The position numbers and the translations under genes were made by a program. From Streptomyces antibioticus (GTDB lineage: Bacteria > Actinomycetota > Actinomycetes > Streptomycetales > Streptomycetaceae): a stretch of 64,000 nucleotides of DNA. The notes below the pieces were generated by a model. It worked only from the letters and a program-made list of their open reading frames with translations, searched no databases and had not been told where the DNA came from. Of the stretch, positions 1-11,177 are shown piece by piece (within the stretch, counting starts at the first letter, position 1; every line of letters begins with the position of its first letter). The stretch is from positions 186,001 through 250,000 of the forward strand of contig NZ_KQ948429.1 of the NCBI RefSeq assembly GCF_001514065.1, in the 5' to 3' direction.

Positions 1-972
1 GGACGGTCCGGGACCCGGGAAGATCTCGTCGAGGCCGGTCAGGAGTTCCTCGCTCAGGTCCAGCTCTGAAGCCCGGATCGCCGATTCGAGCTGCTCCGCC
101 GTGCGCGGGCCGACGATCGGGCCCGTGACGCCGGGGCGGGTCAGGAGCCAGGCCAGGGCCGCCTCGCCGGGTTCCAGGCCGTGCTTGTCGAGGAGATCCT
201 CGTACGACTGGATCTTCGCGCGTACGGCCGGATCGGTGAGCGCCTCCGCCGTACGGCCGGAGGTGCGGCGACCGCCCGACACCTCCTTCTTGATGACCCC
301 GCCCAGCATGCCGCCGTGCAGCGGCGACCAGGGGATCACGCCGAGGCCGTACTCCTGGGCGGCCGGGATGACCTCCATCTCGGCGCGGCGCTCGAAGAGG
401 TTGTAGAGGCACTGTTCGCTGACGAGGCCGATGGTGCCGCCGCGGCGGGCGGCGATCTCGTTGGCCTGGGCGATCTTGTAGCCGGGGAAGTTCGAGGAAC
501 CGGCGTACAGGACCTTGCCCTGCTGGACCAGGACGTCGATCGCCTGCCAGATCTCCTCGAAGGGGGTGGCGCGGTCGATGTGGTGGAACTGGTAGACGTC
601 GATGTGGTCGGTCTGGAGGCGCTTGAGCGACGCGTCGACGGCTCGCCGGATGTTCACGGCGGAGAGCTTGTCGTGGTTGGGCCAGGCCTCGCCGTCGGCG
701 CCCATGTTGCCGTAGACCTTGGTGGCGAGGACGACCTTGTCGCGATGGGCGGGGTTCTTCGCGAACCAGGTGCCGATGATCTCCTCGGTACGGCCCTTGT
801 TCTCGCCCCAGCCGTAGACGTTGGCCGTGTCGAAGAAGTTGATGCCCGCGTCCAGCGCCGCGTCCATGATCGCGTGGCTGTCGGCTTCGTCCGTCTGCGG
901 GCCGAAGTTCATGGTGCCGAGGACGAGCCGGCTGACCTTGAGTCCCGTGCGTCCGAGCTGCGTGTACTTCAT
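1..972 (-). CDS. Aldo/keto reductase, C-terminus beyond the window edge
   Basis: NADPH-dependent oxidoreductase of the aldo/keto reductase superfamily, probably cytosolic. The 324 visible residues begin MKYTQLGRTGLKVS and read through the TIM-barrel core. The catalytic tetrad can be placed at D48 and Y53 (FFDTANVYGWG), K85 (VLATKVYGN) and H130 (VYQFHHID); the NADPH-binding GLVSEQ and SPLHGGML stretches follow. No stop is reached before base 1, so about the last 10 residues or more are missing. The substrate cannot be told from sequence; this subfamily includes YhdN/YajO-like and potassium-channel-beta-like reductases. It is followed at its 5' side by the DUF397/XRE pair, with no obvious functional link. 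Confidence 0.93.
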   Translation of the reverse strand, partial: MKYTQLGRTGLKVSRLVLGTMNFGPQTDEADSHAIMDAALDAGINFFDTANVYGWGENKGRTEEIIGTWFAKNPAHRDKVVLATKVYGNMGADGEAWPNHDKLSAVNIRRAVDASLKRLQTDHIDVYQFHHIDRATPFEEIWQAIDVLVQQGKVLYAGSSNFPGYKIAQANEIAARRGGTIGLVSEQCLYNLFERRAEMEVIPAAQEYGLGVIPWSPLHGGMLGGVIKKEVSGGRRTSGRTAEALTDPAVRAKIQSYEDLLDKHGLEPGEAALAWLLTRPGVTGPIVGPRTAEQLESAIRASELDLSEELLTGLDEIFPGPGPS

Positions 973-1002
973 GGGTTCTTAGCCAACGGCGTGGAGTGCG
1001 CT

Positions 1003-1176
1003 CTAGGCAAGCGACTTCAGGAAGGCGAACCAGGCGGTGGGGGTGAGGTGGAGGGGGGTGGTTTCGGGGGTTTTGGAGTCGCGGATGTGGATGGTGGTGG
1101 GGGTGGGGGCGACCTCCAGGCATTCACCCTCGCCGTCGCTGTAGCTGCTCTTGCTCCAGTGGAGGTCCGTGCTCAT
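1003..1176 (-). CDS. DUF397 domain protein
   Basis: A 57-residue DUF397 protein (MSTDLHWSKSSYSDGEGECL...). It carries the family signature W-x-KSSYS-x-G-x-x-C-L-EVA near the start and the IRDSK motif in the middle. DUF397 proteins are small partners of XRE/DUF5753 regulators in Streptomyces; some pairs of this type act in development and antibiotic control (WhiJ-like systems), and one model is that the DUF397 protein antagonises its regulator. The start codon overlaps the stop of the upstream regulator (TGA at 1173-1175, ATG at 1174-1176), so the two are translationally coupled. The gene is too short to have been listed among longer reading frames but its codon usage and motif support it. Confidence 0.88.
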   Translation of the reverse strand: MSTDLHWSKSSYSDGEGECLEVAPTPTTIHIRDSKTPETTPLHLTPTAWFAFLKSLA

Positions 1177-1982
1177 AGCTCCCGTGCCACCTTCTCGATC
1201 AGCGTTGCGGACTCCTCGGGGCTGAGGGCCTGCGCTCGCAGAATGCCATATTTGCCGAACAGGTCTCCTACGTCGGGCTGTTCACTCACGAAGTAGCCGC
1301 CTCGGTGGCCTTCGACGTAGGCGAGCTGCTGGCGATCGGCGGTCTCCAGCAGGCTCATGCGGCCGGCCAGACCGGCGTGGGTCTCGCGGCTGTGCGGCAT
1401 CACCTGGATCTCGACGTGGCGGAGTTCGGCGATGGCGAGAACGTGGTGCAGCTGCTCCTTGAGAGTGGCTGCGCCGCCCAACGGGCGGGTCAGGACGGCC
1501 TCTTCGAGCACGTAGCTGATCGTGGGGGCGGGCTTGCGGGCGAAGAGCTCCTGCCGCTTGAGGCGGGCGACGACCCGTTTGGCGATCTCCTCCTCGTCCA
1601 GGGTCGGGCAGCGGTTGGAGGTGAACACTGCGCGCGCGTATGCCTCGGTCTGGATCGAACCCGGGATCAAGTGGGTCTGGTACACGTGCAGCGCGGCGGC
1701 CTTCTTCTCCTCCGCCAAGTAGTCCTCGGTCCACGGGCGGAGCCCGCCCTTCCCGAACTCCTTCTCCGCCAGCACCGCCAGTGCACCTTGTGCACCGAGC
1801 ACTTGGTCGGCGGTCTCCACCAACTGCCCCTTGGGCGACCGCTCCCCGCGCTCCACCATCGCCACCTGTGACTTGGAGTACCCGACGTGCTTGCCGAGGG
1901 CTTCCTGGGTCATCGCCGCCCGTTCGCGGAAGAACCTCAACAGGGCCCCGAACGTCTCCGACCCGCGATCACCCGAGTGCAC
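1173..1982 (-). CDS. XRE-family HTH regulator with DUF5753 domain
   Basis: DNA-binding regulator of 269 residues. An N-terminal XRE helix-turn-helix lies at about residues 10-65 (FGALLRFFRERAAMTQEALG...SKSQVAMVERGERSP), followed by a DUF5753 ligand or effector domain (about 95-265) containing the typical QTEAYARAVF and SLLETADRQQLAYVEG segments. I chose the GTG at 1982 because GGGGAGG lies five bases upstream; an ATG at 2054 would add 24 residues but has no ribosome binding site. It overlaps the DUF397 gene by four bases. The nearby gene at 2066 is transcribed divergently. Targets are unknown. Confidence 0.9.
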   Translation of the reverse strand: MHSGDRGSETFGALLRFFRERAAMTQEALGKHVGYSKSQVAMVERGERSPKGQLVETADQVLGAQGALAVLAEKEFGKGGLRPWTEDYLAEEKKAAALHVYQTHLIPGSIQTEAYARAVFTSNRCPTLDEEEIAKRVVARLKRQELFARKPAPTISYVLEEAVLTRPLGGAATLKEQLHHVLAIAELRHVEIQVMPHSRETHAGLAGRMSLLETADRQQLAYVEGHRGGYFVSEQPDVGDLFGKYGILRAQALSPEESATLIEKVAREL

Positions 1983-2065
1983 AACCGCCTCCCCAAGTGC
2001 ACAGCCCTGCACCACCCTTGCGTACCCCTGGTCACAGTATGTGAGCGCCCGCAACGATTTGCGGC

Positions 2066-2494
2066 ATGAACGAGAGAATCGACGCCCCCTGGATCCCGCT
2101 CTGGATCCCCGACGCCGGTCACGCCCTGCGCCTCGCCGGCGTGCACTTCGATGCCGTACGGATGAGGGAACCCCTGGCCGAGCGCGTCGCCTCCGAGCTG
2201 CTGCGCTGTACCGACTTCGATGCCGGACCGATCGTCACCGAGTCCACGGGCGACCGGAACATGTACTTCCTGTTGCCCCCGCAAACCGGTGGAGCCTACG
2301 CATGGCCGCCGGGCGTGAGGGTGCTGACGCGCAGTCACGGAGGCATGGCCTATGTGGGGGTGCCCGCGCTCACCGGGATCACCTGGCCGCTGGGGTGGCG
2401 GTCGGTGCCGTCGGCCGGGGTGTCGTTCGTGGACGGGGAGTTGCTGTGGGAGGTGGGGTGCCGGCTCAGTCCCGGGGGAAGTCGTCGGTTTTGA
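2066..2494 (+). CDS. Conserved Streptomyces hypothetical protein beside XRE/DUF397 pair
   Basis: A 142-residue protein starting MNERIDAPWIPLWIPDAGHALRLAGVHFDAV. I recognise it only as a type of small conserved actinobacterial protein that resembles the N-terminal part of bifunctional primase/polymerase-like proteins (PWIPLW, LRLAGVHFDAV, YFLLPP, WPPGVRVL, YVGVPAL, WPLGW); such genes often sit next to HTH/DUF397 modules. No signal peptide, membrane segment or catalytic motif is visible. It is transcribed divergently from the XRE gene and its 3' end overlaps the 3' end of the convergent Uma2 gene by 29 bases. Function unknown. Confidence 0.75.
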   Translation: MNERIDAPWIPLWIPDAGHALRLAGVHFDAVRMREPLAERVASELLRCTDFDAGPIVTESTGDRNMYFLLPPQTGGAYAWPPGVRVLTRSHGGMAYVGVPALTGITWPLGWRSVPSAGVSFVDGELLWEVGCRLSPGGSRRF

Positions 2495-3062
2495 GGATGA
2501 GGTCGATGACGGTGCCGGTCAGATCGATCTCGCCGCCGAAGTCGACTCTCGTCTCCGTGGTGTAGGCGCCGTCCTTGGGATGGGTGTAGACGTGGCACCG
2601 GCCCTGGTAGGGGTCGGCGATGAGGTAGAGGGGGACCTCGGCTACCGCGTAGGCGGTCTTCTTGGGGTCGTAGTCGTTGGCGGCCGTGCCCTTGGAGATG
2701 ACCTCGGCGACGAACGTGACGTCCTGGTACTTCCAGCGGCCTTCGCCGTCCTCCTGCGCCGAGTCCTTGAGCATGGCGACGTCCGGGCAGAAACCGTTCT
2801 CGTGGCCCGGGAAGTCGATGCGGACGTCGGTCAGTACCATGACCTCCCTTCCGAACCTGTCCTCAAGGGCCCACAGAATCCGGCGAATGATCTGCCAATG
2901 CGTGTTCCGCTGCGGCGTCATGTGAACGTTGCCCCCGACGATCTCGACCCTGAATCCTTCGGGGACGGGCATCCGCTCCAGCCGCTCGAACCACTCGTCC
3001 AAGCGCTCGGTGTTGGCGTCGGCGTCGGCCATCTCGATCCTGTCGGTCTCTACGACGGTCAT
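2466..3062 (-). CDS. Uma2-family (DUF820) putative endonuclease
   Basis: A 198-residue protein of the Uma2/DUF820 family, which has a PD-(D/E)XK nuclease fold; biological function is unproven in nearly all members. Fold residues visible are the acidic FCPDVAML segment and the EVISKGT...DYDPKK segment followed by YAVAEVPLYLIAD, the family's usual core. The start at 3062 (MTVVETDRIEMADAD) is preferred over a longer reading frame to 3188 because GGGGAGGAG lies about eight bases upstream. Its end overlaps the end of the gene at 2066-2494. Expansion of Uma2 genes is common in Streptomyces and cyanobacteria. Confidence 0.87.
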   Translation of the reverse strand: MTVVETDRIEMADADANTERLDEWFERLERMPVPEGFRVEIVGGNVHMTPQRNTHWQIIRRILWALEDRFGREVMVLTDVRIDFPGHENGFCPDVAMLKDSAQEDGEGRWKYQDVTFVAEVISKGTAANDYDPKKTAYAVAEVPLYLIADPYQGRCHVYTHPKDGAYTTETRVDFGGEIDLTGTVIDLILKTDDFPRD

Positions 3063-3148
3063 CGTGGCGCTCCTCCCCGGTGCCCCCGGTCGAGTGCAGC
3101 CGCGCAGTACAACGATACGCACGGTAGTCGGGGTGCGCCGGTATCCAG

Positions 3149-3853
3149 TCAGTCCGTTCCGGCCTCGTACCTCTGTCCCCACCCCCACGCCTGGTACATC
3201 GCCTCCGCGAACGCCCCCGCGATCTTGTGCTCACCGTCGGCGTTCGGATGCGTGCCGTCGTACGTGTCGACCCGGAAGTCGTACGACTCCGGCGGCGACG
3301 CCAGCAGCAGCGGCGAGCGCGGCTCGTCGAGGTCGGCGACCGTCTTTGCCAGCAGCTCGTTGAAGAGGGCGACCTGGGCCCCGAAGTCGGCGTCCTCCTC
3401 GACACGGACGTTCGTGAGGACCGGGAGGACGACCATCCGGACGCGCGGGTTCGCTTCCCGTGCCGCCGCGATGAAGGCGCGGGCGTTCTCCGCCGTCTGC
3501 TCGGCGTTCGTATAGAAGCCCAGGTCGATCAGGCCGAGCGAGACAAGCAGCACCCCCGCCCGGCACGAGCGCACCGCCTCGCCGATCAGCGGGGCCATGT
3601 GCAGCCAGCCCTCGCCCCACCCGGCCAGGTGAGCGAAGGGGAAGTCCGGGTCGGCGTACTCGTACGACGTCGGCGCGTCCGTCGCCTTGTCGTGCAGGGT
3701 CTCGCGCGGGCCGACCACGGCGAACGGACCGCCGTACGTGTCGCGCAGGTGCTGCCACATCCGGTAACGCCATGTGTGTTCGCCTGCGCTTCCGATCGTC
3801 ATGGAATCGCCGACGGGCATGAACCTGAGCATCCGCTCATGATGAACGATCAC
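3149..3853 (-). CDS. SGNH/GDSL-family hydrolase
   Basis: Predicted esterase, lipase or acyl hydrolase of the SGNH superfamily, about 234 residues. Block I is GDSMTIGSAGEHTW with the nucleophilic serine near the N-terminus, block III is implied by LVSLGLIDL, and block V is DGTHPNADGEHKIA, which supplies the catalytic Asp-His pair. No secretion signal is visible, so a cytosolic role is likely. The GTG at 3853 is used here; an ATG at 3832 (MLRFMPVGDS) is a reasonable alternative because the conserved block begins right after it. The gene faces away from the secreted protein gene at 3928. Confidence 0.86.
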   Translation of the reverse strand: MIVHHERMLRFMPVGDSMTIGSAGEHTWRYRMWQHLRDTYGGPFAVVGPRETLHDKATDAPTSYEYADPDFPFAHLAGWGEGWLHMAPLIGEAVRSCRAGVLLVSLGLIDLGFYTNAEQTAENARAFIAAAREANPRVRMVVLPVLTNVRVEEDADFGAQVALFNELLAKTVADLDEPRSPLLLASPPESYDFRVDTYDGTHPNADGEHKIAGAFAEAMYQAWGWGQRYEAGTD

Positions 3854-3927
3854 GGAGACCGGTGGGGTGTGAGAGTCGCCACCCAGCCACCGGCCTCTCC
3901 CCGTCCCGGGATGGCAAGCTTGACCGC

Positions 3928-4923
3928 ATGCGTGCGCTACTGGGTGTCGTCGGAGCCTCTGCCCTGCTCGTCCTCACGGGCGCGGTCCCCGCCGTCGCCG
4001 CCGACGGGGACGGCAAGGGGGACCAGGGCTTCACCATCTCGGACCCCCGCATCACCGAGTCCAGCGGTCTCGCCGCCTCCCATCAGCACCCCGGCATCTA
4101 CTGGACGCACAACGACCAGGACACCGGCAGCTACCTCTACGCCGTCGACAGCAGCACCGGGAAGACCGTCGCCCGCATCACCCTCGCCGGGGTCGGGCAG
4201 CAGCGTGACGTCGAGGCCATCGCCATCGGGCCCGACAACCAGATCTATGTGGGGGACATCGGCGACAATGATGGTGTGAGCTGGCCGTATGTCTGGATCT
4301 ACCAGCTTCCCGAGCCGAAGAAGCTCGTCGACCAGACCATCCGCGCCCAGCAGTACGTCGTGAAGTACACGGACGGTTCGCGGGACGCCGAGTCGATGAT
4401 CGTCCACCCCAAGACCGGGCGCGTCTACATCATCGACAAGCAGGAGGACGGCGGGCACCTGTATGAAGGGCCGGCCAAGCTCTCCACCTCCGGCACCAAC
4501 GTCTTCAAGCCCGTCAAGCCCGTCGACCTCTGGGCCACCGATGCCGCCTTCTCGCCTGACGGTCAACACCTCGCCGTACGCGGGTACTTCGGCGGCATCT
4601 GGTACGACTGGAACGGCGGCGACCTGAAGAAGGAGGGGCGGCTGAGCGTGCCCCTCGGGCAGGGCGAGTCCGTCAGCTACTCCGCCGACGGCACCAAGCT
4701 CATGCTCGGCAGCGAGGGCGAGGGGAGTGAAGTGGTGGCGCAGGACGCGCCGGGGGGCGGCGGCGGATCGTCCGGTTCGTCTTCCGGGGGCGGGAGTTCG
4801 GCCCAGGGCGGCAGCGGGGACGACGGTGGCGGCAACGGCACCGTCAAGGTCGGCGCCCTCGCCGTCGCGGCCCTCGTCGCCGTCGTCTTCGGGTTCCGGA
4901 GGCTGCTGCGGCCCCGGAAGTGA
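3928..4923 (+). CDS. Secreted beta-propeller-like protein with C-terminal membrane anchor
   Basis: A 331-residue exported protein of unknown function. Residues 1-25 form a Sec signal peptide (MRALLGVVGASALLVLTGAVPAVAA). The middle has repeated blade-like strands such as ESSGLAASHQHPGIYWTHND, IAIGPDNQIYVGDIGDN and AAFSPDGQHLAV, as in WD40/NHL or esterase-like propellers. A Gly/Ser-rich linker near residues 275-305 leads to one hydrophobic segment (VKVGALAVAALVAVVFGF) and a basic tail RRLLRPRK, so the propeller is probably tethered outside the membrane. The ATG at 3928 was chosen because the signal peptide starts there. The next gene is the secreted endoglucanase, but a separate promoter lies between them. 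Confidence 0.82.
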   Translation: MRALLGVVGASALLVLTGAVPAVAADGDGKGDQGFTISDPRITESSGLAASHQHPGIYWTHNDQDTGSYLYAVDSSTGKTVARITLAGVGQQRDVEAIAIGPDNQIYVGDIGDNDGVSWPYVWIYQLPEPKKLVDQTIRAQQYVVKYTDGSRDAESMIVHPKTGRVYIIDKQEDGGHLYEGPAKLSTSGTNVFKPVKPVDLWATDAAFSPDGQHLAVRGYFGGIWYDWNGGDLKKEGRLSVPLGQGESVSYSADGTKLMLGSEGEGSEVVAQDAPGGGGGSSGSSSGGGSSAQGGSGDDGGGNGTVKVGALAVAALVAVVFGFRRLLRPRK

Positions 4924-4970
4924 CCCCGGTGGGCGGAGCTGAGCCGGTGACGCCCGTGCTGTGAGATGTC

Positions 4971-6582
<1,612 letters not shown>

Positions 6583-6586
6583 GCCA

Positions 6587-6617
6587 GGGGGCGTCCGGCA
6601 CGCGGCCGGGCGCCCCC
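6587..6617 (+). terminator. Terminator of the endoglucanase gene
   Basis: A 12-bp GC stem (GGGGGCGTCCGG at 6587-6598 with CCGGGCGCCCCC at 6606-6617, one U-G pair) and a 7-base loop starts five bases after the stop codon. No long U-tract follows, as usual in Streptomyces. Confidence 0.72.
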
Positions 6618-6769
6618 TCCTTGTCGTCCGCGCGCCCGGGGCGCCGGATCACAGCTGGTTCAAATTTTCGGTCGGGATGTTCTCCAGCGGCACGCTTTTC
6701 CGGAAAGATCCCGCCAGGACCGCCGTCCTTCCGATCTCTGCCCAGCCCCCCATGCTCTGAAGGACCTTC

Positions 6770-8374
6770 ATGAGAAGAAGTACAGCCGTGCTCTGCGGTG
6801 CGACCGTCGTCCTCGCCGGCTCGCTCACCGCCGTCCCGGCCCAGGCCGACGCCTCCCCGTCCGCGCGGTCCGCGCAGGCGTCCGGCCTCACCTGGAAGAA
6901 GTGCGGCACGGACGACTACCCGACCCTCCAGTGCGCGTCGGTGAAGGTGCCCCTGAACTACGCCAAGCCCGCGGGGCGGAAGATAACCATCGCCCTGTCC
7001 CGCGTGCCGCACACCGCGCAGCACTACCAGGGCCCCCTGCTGGTCAACCCCGGCGGCCCCGGCGGCAGCGGCCTGGACCTCGCCGGCTTCGTCGCGTCGG
7101 CGCTCCCCAAGCAGGTCGCCAGCCAGTACGACGTCATCGGCTTCGACCCGCGCGGCGTCGGCAAGAGCAAGCCCGCCCTTGACTGCGTGCCGGGCTACTT
7201 CAACCCGGTCCGCCCGGACTCCGTGCCCGGCACGGCCGCGATCGAGAAGGCCAACCTCAAGCGCGCCAAGTCCTTCGCCAAGGCCTGCGGCACCAAGTAC
7301 AAGGACGTGTTGCCGTACATCGACACGATCAGCGCCGTGAAGGACATGGACTCGATCCGCAAGGCGCTCGGCGCGTCGAAGATCAACTACTTCGGCTACT
7401 CGTACGGCACCTACCTGGGCCAGGTCTACGGCAAGCTCTTCCCGAACCGGGTGCGCCGCCTGGTGCTGGACTCCATCGTCGACCCCGACGGAGTCTGGTA
7501 CGACGCCAACATCTCGCAGGACTACGCCTTCGACGCCCGGCACAAGGCGCTCATGGCGTGGATCGCCAAGTACAACTCCACGTACAAGCTCGGCACCGAC
7601 CCCGCCAAGATCGAGGCCAAGTGGTACGCGATGCGGGCGGACCTCGCCAAGACGCCGGCCGGCGGCAAGGTGGGCGCCTCCGAGCTGGAGGACATCTTCA
7701 TCCCGGGCGGGTACTACAACGGCTACTGGCCCACGCTGGCCGAGGCGTTCGCGTCCTACGTGAACGACAAGAAGACCACCCCGCTGGTCAAGGCGTACGA
7801 GAACATCGCGGCCGTCGACGCCTCCGGCGACAACGGCTACAGCATCTACACCGCCGTGCAGTGCCGTGACGTCTCCTGGCCGCGCGACTGGAAGCAGTGG
7901 CAGAAGGACAACTGGAAGGTGTACGACAAGGCCCCGTTCATGGCCTGGAACAACGCCTGGTACAACGCGCCGTGCGCGTTCTGGCCCACGAAGACCCTGA
8001 AGCCGGTGAACGTCGCCAACTCCAAGCTCCCGCCGGTGCTCCTCTTCCAGGCGACGGACGACGCGGCCACCCCGTACCAGGGCGGTGTCAACGTCCACCG
8101 TCTGCTCAAGCACTCCAGCCTGGTCGTGGAGCAGGGCGGCGGCAACCACGGCATCTCGCTGAGCGGCAACGCCTGCCTCGACAAGTACCTGGTGAAGTAC
8201 CTCACCGACGGCACGGTGCCGCGCGGCAGCGGTGTGGCCGACGCGGTCTGCAAGAAGACCCCCGACCCCAAGCCGGAGGCCGCGGCCTCGGCGCTGTCCA
8301 CGGCGACCGCCGGCCGGCCGGCCACGGCGCCGAGCGGGGTTGGTCTGCACGGTCTCCTCGGCTTCCGCGGCTGA
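6770..8374 (+). CDS. Secreted tripeptidyl aminopeptidase-like S33 hydrolase
   Basis: Exported serine peptidase of the alpha/beta-hydrolase fold, 534 residues, related to Streptomyces Tap and SlpD/SlpE enzymes that remove N-terminal tripeptides. A signal peptide occupies residues 1-26 (cut near AQA-DAS). The oxyanion region is NPGGPGGSG (about 93-101). The nucleophile is S211 in GYSYGTYLG, the acid is in LFQATDDAATPY, and the catalytic His is in GGGNHGIS; a C-terminal TAP-like domain with Cys residues follows. GAAGGA lies just upstream of the ATG. It is flanked by terminators on both sides and so is probably monocistronic. Confidence 0.92.
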   Translation: MRRSTAVLCGATVVLAGSLTAVPAQADASPSARSAQASGLTWKKCGTDDYPTLQCASVKVPLNYAKPAGRKITIALSRVPHTAQHYQGPLLVNPGGPGGSGLDLAGFVASALPKQVASQYDVIGFDPRGVGKSKPALDCVPGYFNPVRPDSVPGTAAIEKANLKRAKSFAKACGTKYKDVLPYIDTISAVKDMDSIRKALGASKINYFGYSYGTYLGQVYGKLFPNRVRRLVLDSIVDPDGVWYDANISQDYAFDARHKALMAWIAKYNSTYKLGTDPAKIEAKWYAMRADLAKTPAGGKVGASELEDIFIPGGYYNGYWPTLAEAFASYVNDKKTTPLVKAYENIAAVDASGDNGYSIYTAVQCRDVSWPRDWKQWQKDNWKVYDKAPFMAWNNAWYNAPCAFWPTKTLKPVNVANSKLPPVLLFQATDDAATPYQGGVNVHRLLKHSSLVVEQGGGNHGISLSGNACLDKYLVKYLTDGTVPRGSGVADAVCKKTPDPKPEAAASALSTATAGRPATAPSGVGLHGLLGFRG

Positions 8375-8417
8375 GCCGACGAGCGCTGAAGCAGCGCTGA
8401 AGCAGGACCGCACAACC

Positions 8418-8445
8418 AGGGCGCCCGGTGAACACCGGGCGCCCT
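8418..8445. terminator. Bidirectional terminator between peptidase and HxlR genes
   Basis: Perfect 13-bp inverted repeat AGGGCGCCCGGTG / CACCGGGCGCCCT (8418-8430 and 8433-8445). It lies between the convergent peptidase and HxlR genes, and the last base touches the HxlR stop codon. The same stem recurs at 9891-9919. Confidence 0.8.
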
Positions 8446-8870
8446 CACCGTCGTACGGGACCGGGACCCTGCTCCTGCTCCGCGGCCCGGGCGTCGAATG
8501 TCTCGCGGGCGGCCCGGATGGTGTCGATGTTGGCCTGCGACCAGTCGGTGATGTGCTGGATCAGGGCGCCCACCTCCCGGCCCAGACCGGTGAGTTGATA
8601 CTCCACGCGGGGCGGCACCGTCGGGTACACCTCGCGGGAGAGCAGGCCCTCGCGTTCCAGGGAGCGCAGGGTCGCGGTCAGCACTTTCTGGGTCACGCCG
8701 TCGAGGCGGCGGCGCAGTTCGGTGAAGCGCATCGGGCGGCCGTCCTCCAGGGCCACCAGCACCAGCATGGTCCACTTGCTCGCGATCACCTCCAGCACGG
8801 CGCGGGTCGGGCAGTCGCGCAGGAAGACGTCCACGCCGCCGTGTTCTCTGAGGTCGAAGCCGGTATCCAT
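8445..8870 (-). CDS. HxlR-family transcriptional regulator
   Basis: A 141-residue MarR-like winged-helix regulator of the HxlR family. The family hallmarks are visible: an N-terminal Cys (VFLRDCPTRAVLEVIASKWTMLVLVAL, Cys at about residue 20), the recognition region FTELRRRLDGVTQKVLTATLRSLEREGLL, and the wing YPTVPPRVEYQLTGLG. Members often sense electrophiles or redox stress through that Cys. It is divergent from the quinone oxidoreductase gene at 8937 with 66 bp between the starts, the usual HxlR arrangement in which the regulator controls the neighbouring oxidoreductase. Its stop codon touches the shared terminator. Confidence 0.92.
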   Translation of the reverse strand: MDTGFDLREHGGVDVFLRDCPTRAVLEVIASKWTMLVLVALEDGRPMRFTELRRRLDGVTQKVLTATLRSLEREGLLSREVYPTVPPRVEYQLTGLGREVGALIQHITDWSQANIDTIRAARETFDARAAEQEQGPGPVRR

Positions 8871-8936
8871 GAGGAACCTCGATATCAGACAAGTGCCTTC
8901 TTCCGCGCGGGGATTGCCGCGGCCGAGGATGAGCCC

Positions 8937-9881
8937 ATGAACCGCGTGAACCGTATGCATGCCATCGTCCAGTCCGCGTTCGGCGGCCCCGAGGTGCTGA
9001 CGTACACCGACACCGACGTGCCCGAGCCCGGGCCCGGGGAGGTGCTGGTGCGGGTCGGGGGTGCCGGGGTGAATCCCGGGGACACGGTGCTGCGGTCGGG
9101 GCGGGTGCCGGAGCTGGTGAGCCTGCCCTGGACGCCGGGCAACGACGTCGCCGGGGTCGTGGCGGGCGTCGGTCCCGGGGTGAGCCGGTTCGGGGTGGGG
9201 GACGAGGTGTACGGGCTGCTGCCGCTCTCGCCGCGCGGGGCGTACGCCGAGTACACCGCCGTACCGGCCGCCGTGCTGGCGCCGAAGCCCAAGAACCTGG
9301 GCCTGGCGCAGGCGGCCGCCGTGCCGCTGGTCTCGGTGACCGCCTGGACGGCCCTGTCCGTGCTGGCCGGTGTGCGGCCCGGCGACCGGGTGCTGATCCA
9401 CGCGGCGGCGGGCGGGGTCGGGCATGTCGCGGTGCAGCTGGCCAAGGAACTGGGCGCGTACGTCATCGGTACGGCACGGGAGGCCAAGCACGCGTGGCTG
9501 CGGGAGCTCGGCGCCGACGAGGTGATCGACTACACGGCCGTGGACTTCCGGGACGCGGTGGCGCCGGTGGATGTGGTGCTGGACCTGGTCGGGGGCGCGT
9601 ACGGGGCGCGTTCGCTGGAGGTGCTGCGGCCGGGCGGGCTGCTCGTGGGGGCGGCGATCGACCCGGGGGTCGACGAACAGCGGGCGGCCGAGCGCGGGTT
9701 GCGTTATGTGTGGGTGACGGCCGAGCCCTCGGGGGAGCTGCTGTCGGAGATCACCGAGCGGATCGAGGCGGGGCGGCTGCGGGTGACGGTCGAGCGGACC
9801 TACCCGCTGGCCGAGGCCGCGGCGGCACACCGGACGATCGAGGAGAAGCGGACAACCGGGAAGCTCGTGCTGGTGCCGTGA
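8937..9881 (+). CDS. NADPH:quinone oxidoreductase-like MDR dehydrogenase
   Basis: A 314-residue member of the medium-chain dehydrogenase/reductase family, quinone oxidoreductase branch without zinc ligands. An N-terminal GroES-like domain (PEPGPGEVLVRVGGAGVNPGD, TPGNDVAGVV) is followed by a Rossmann domain with the NADPH motif AAAGGVGHVAVQLAKELGA and DVVLDLVGGAYG. The C-terminal TGKLVLVP ending is typical. It probably reduces quinones or other electrophiles with NADPH. The divergent HxlR gene is the likely regulator. The start ATG at 8937 gives MNRVNRMHAIVQ; an in-frame ATG six codons later (8955) is possible. Confidence 0.92.
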   Translation: MNRVNRMHAIVQSAFGGPEVLTYTDTDVPEPGPGEVLVRVGGAGVNPGDTVLRSGRVPELVSLPWTPGNDVAGVVAGVGPGVSRFGVGDEVYGLLPLSPRGAYAEYTAVPAAVLAPKPKNLGLAQAAAVPLVSVTAWTALSVLAGVRPGDRVLIHAAAGGVGHVAVQLAKELGAYVIGTAREAKHAWLRELGADEVIDYTAVDFRDAVAPVDVVLDLVGGAYGARSLEVLRPGGLLVGAAIDPGVDEQRAAERGLRYVWVTAEPSGELLSEITERIEAGRLRVTVERTYPLAEAAAAHRTIEEKRTTGKLVLVP

Positions 9882-9890
9882 CCATGAGAA

Positions 9891-9919
9891 AGGGCGCCCG
9901 GTGCGGCACCGGGCGCCCT
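9891..9919. terminator. Bidirectional terminator between oxidoreductase and serC
   Basis: Perfect 14-bp inverted repeat (9891-9904 and 9906-9919) with a one-base centre, so about 12 bp would pair around a small loop. It lies ten bases after the oxidoreductase stop and before the convergent serC stop. The stem AGGGCGCCCGGTG is identical to that at 8418-8430. Confidence 0.8.
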
Positions 9920-9938
9920 CATGCTCGTACCCGAGAGG

Positions 9939-11177
<1,239 letters not shown>

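Noticed and set aside
181..1296. A 371-codon plus-strand frame opposite the aldo/keto reductase
   Set aside because: Its Val/Asp/Gly-rich product has no family motifs and is the usual shadow of a high-GC gene; the minus-strand frame has clear aldo/keto reductase motifs.
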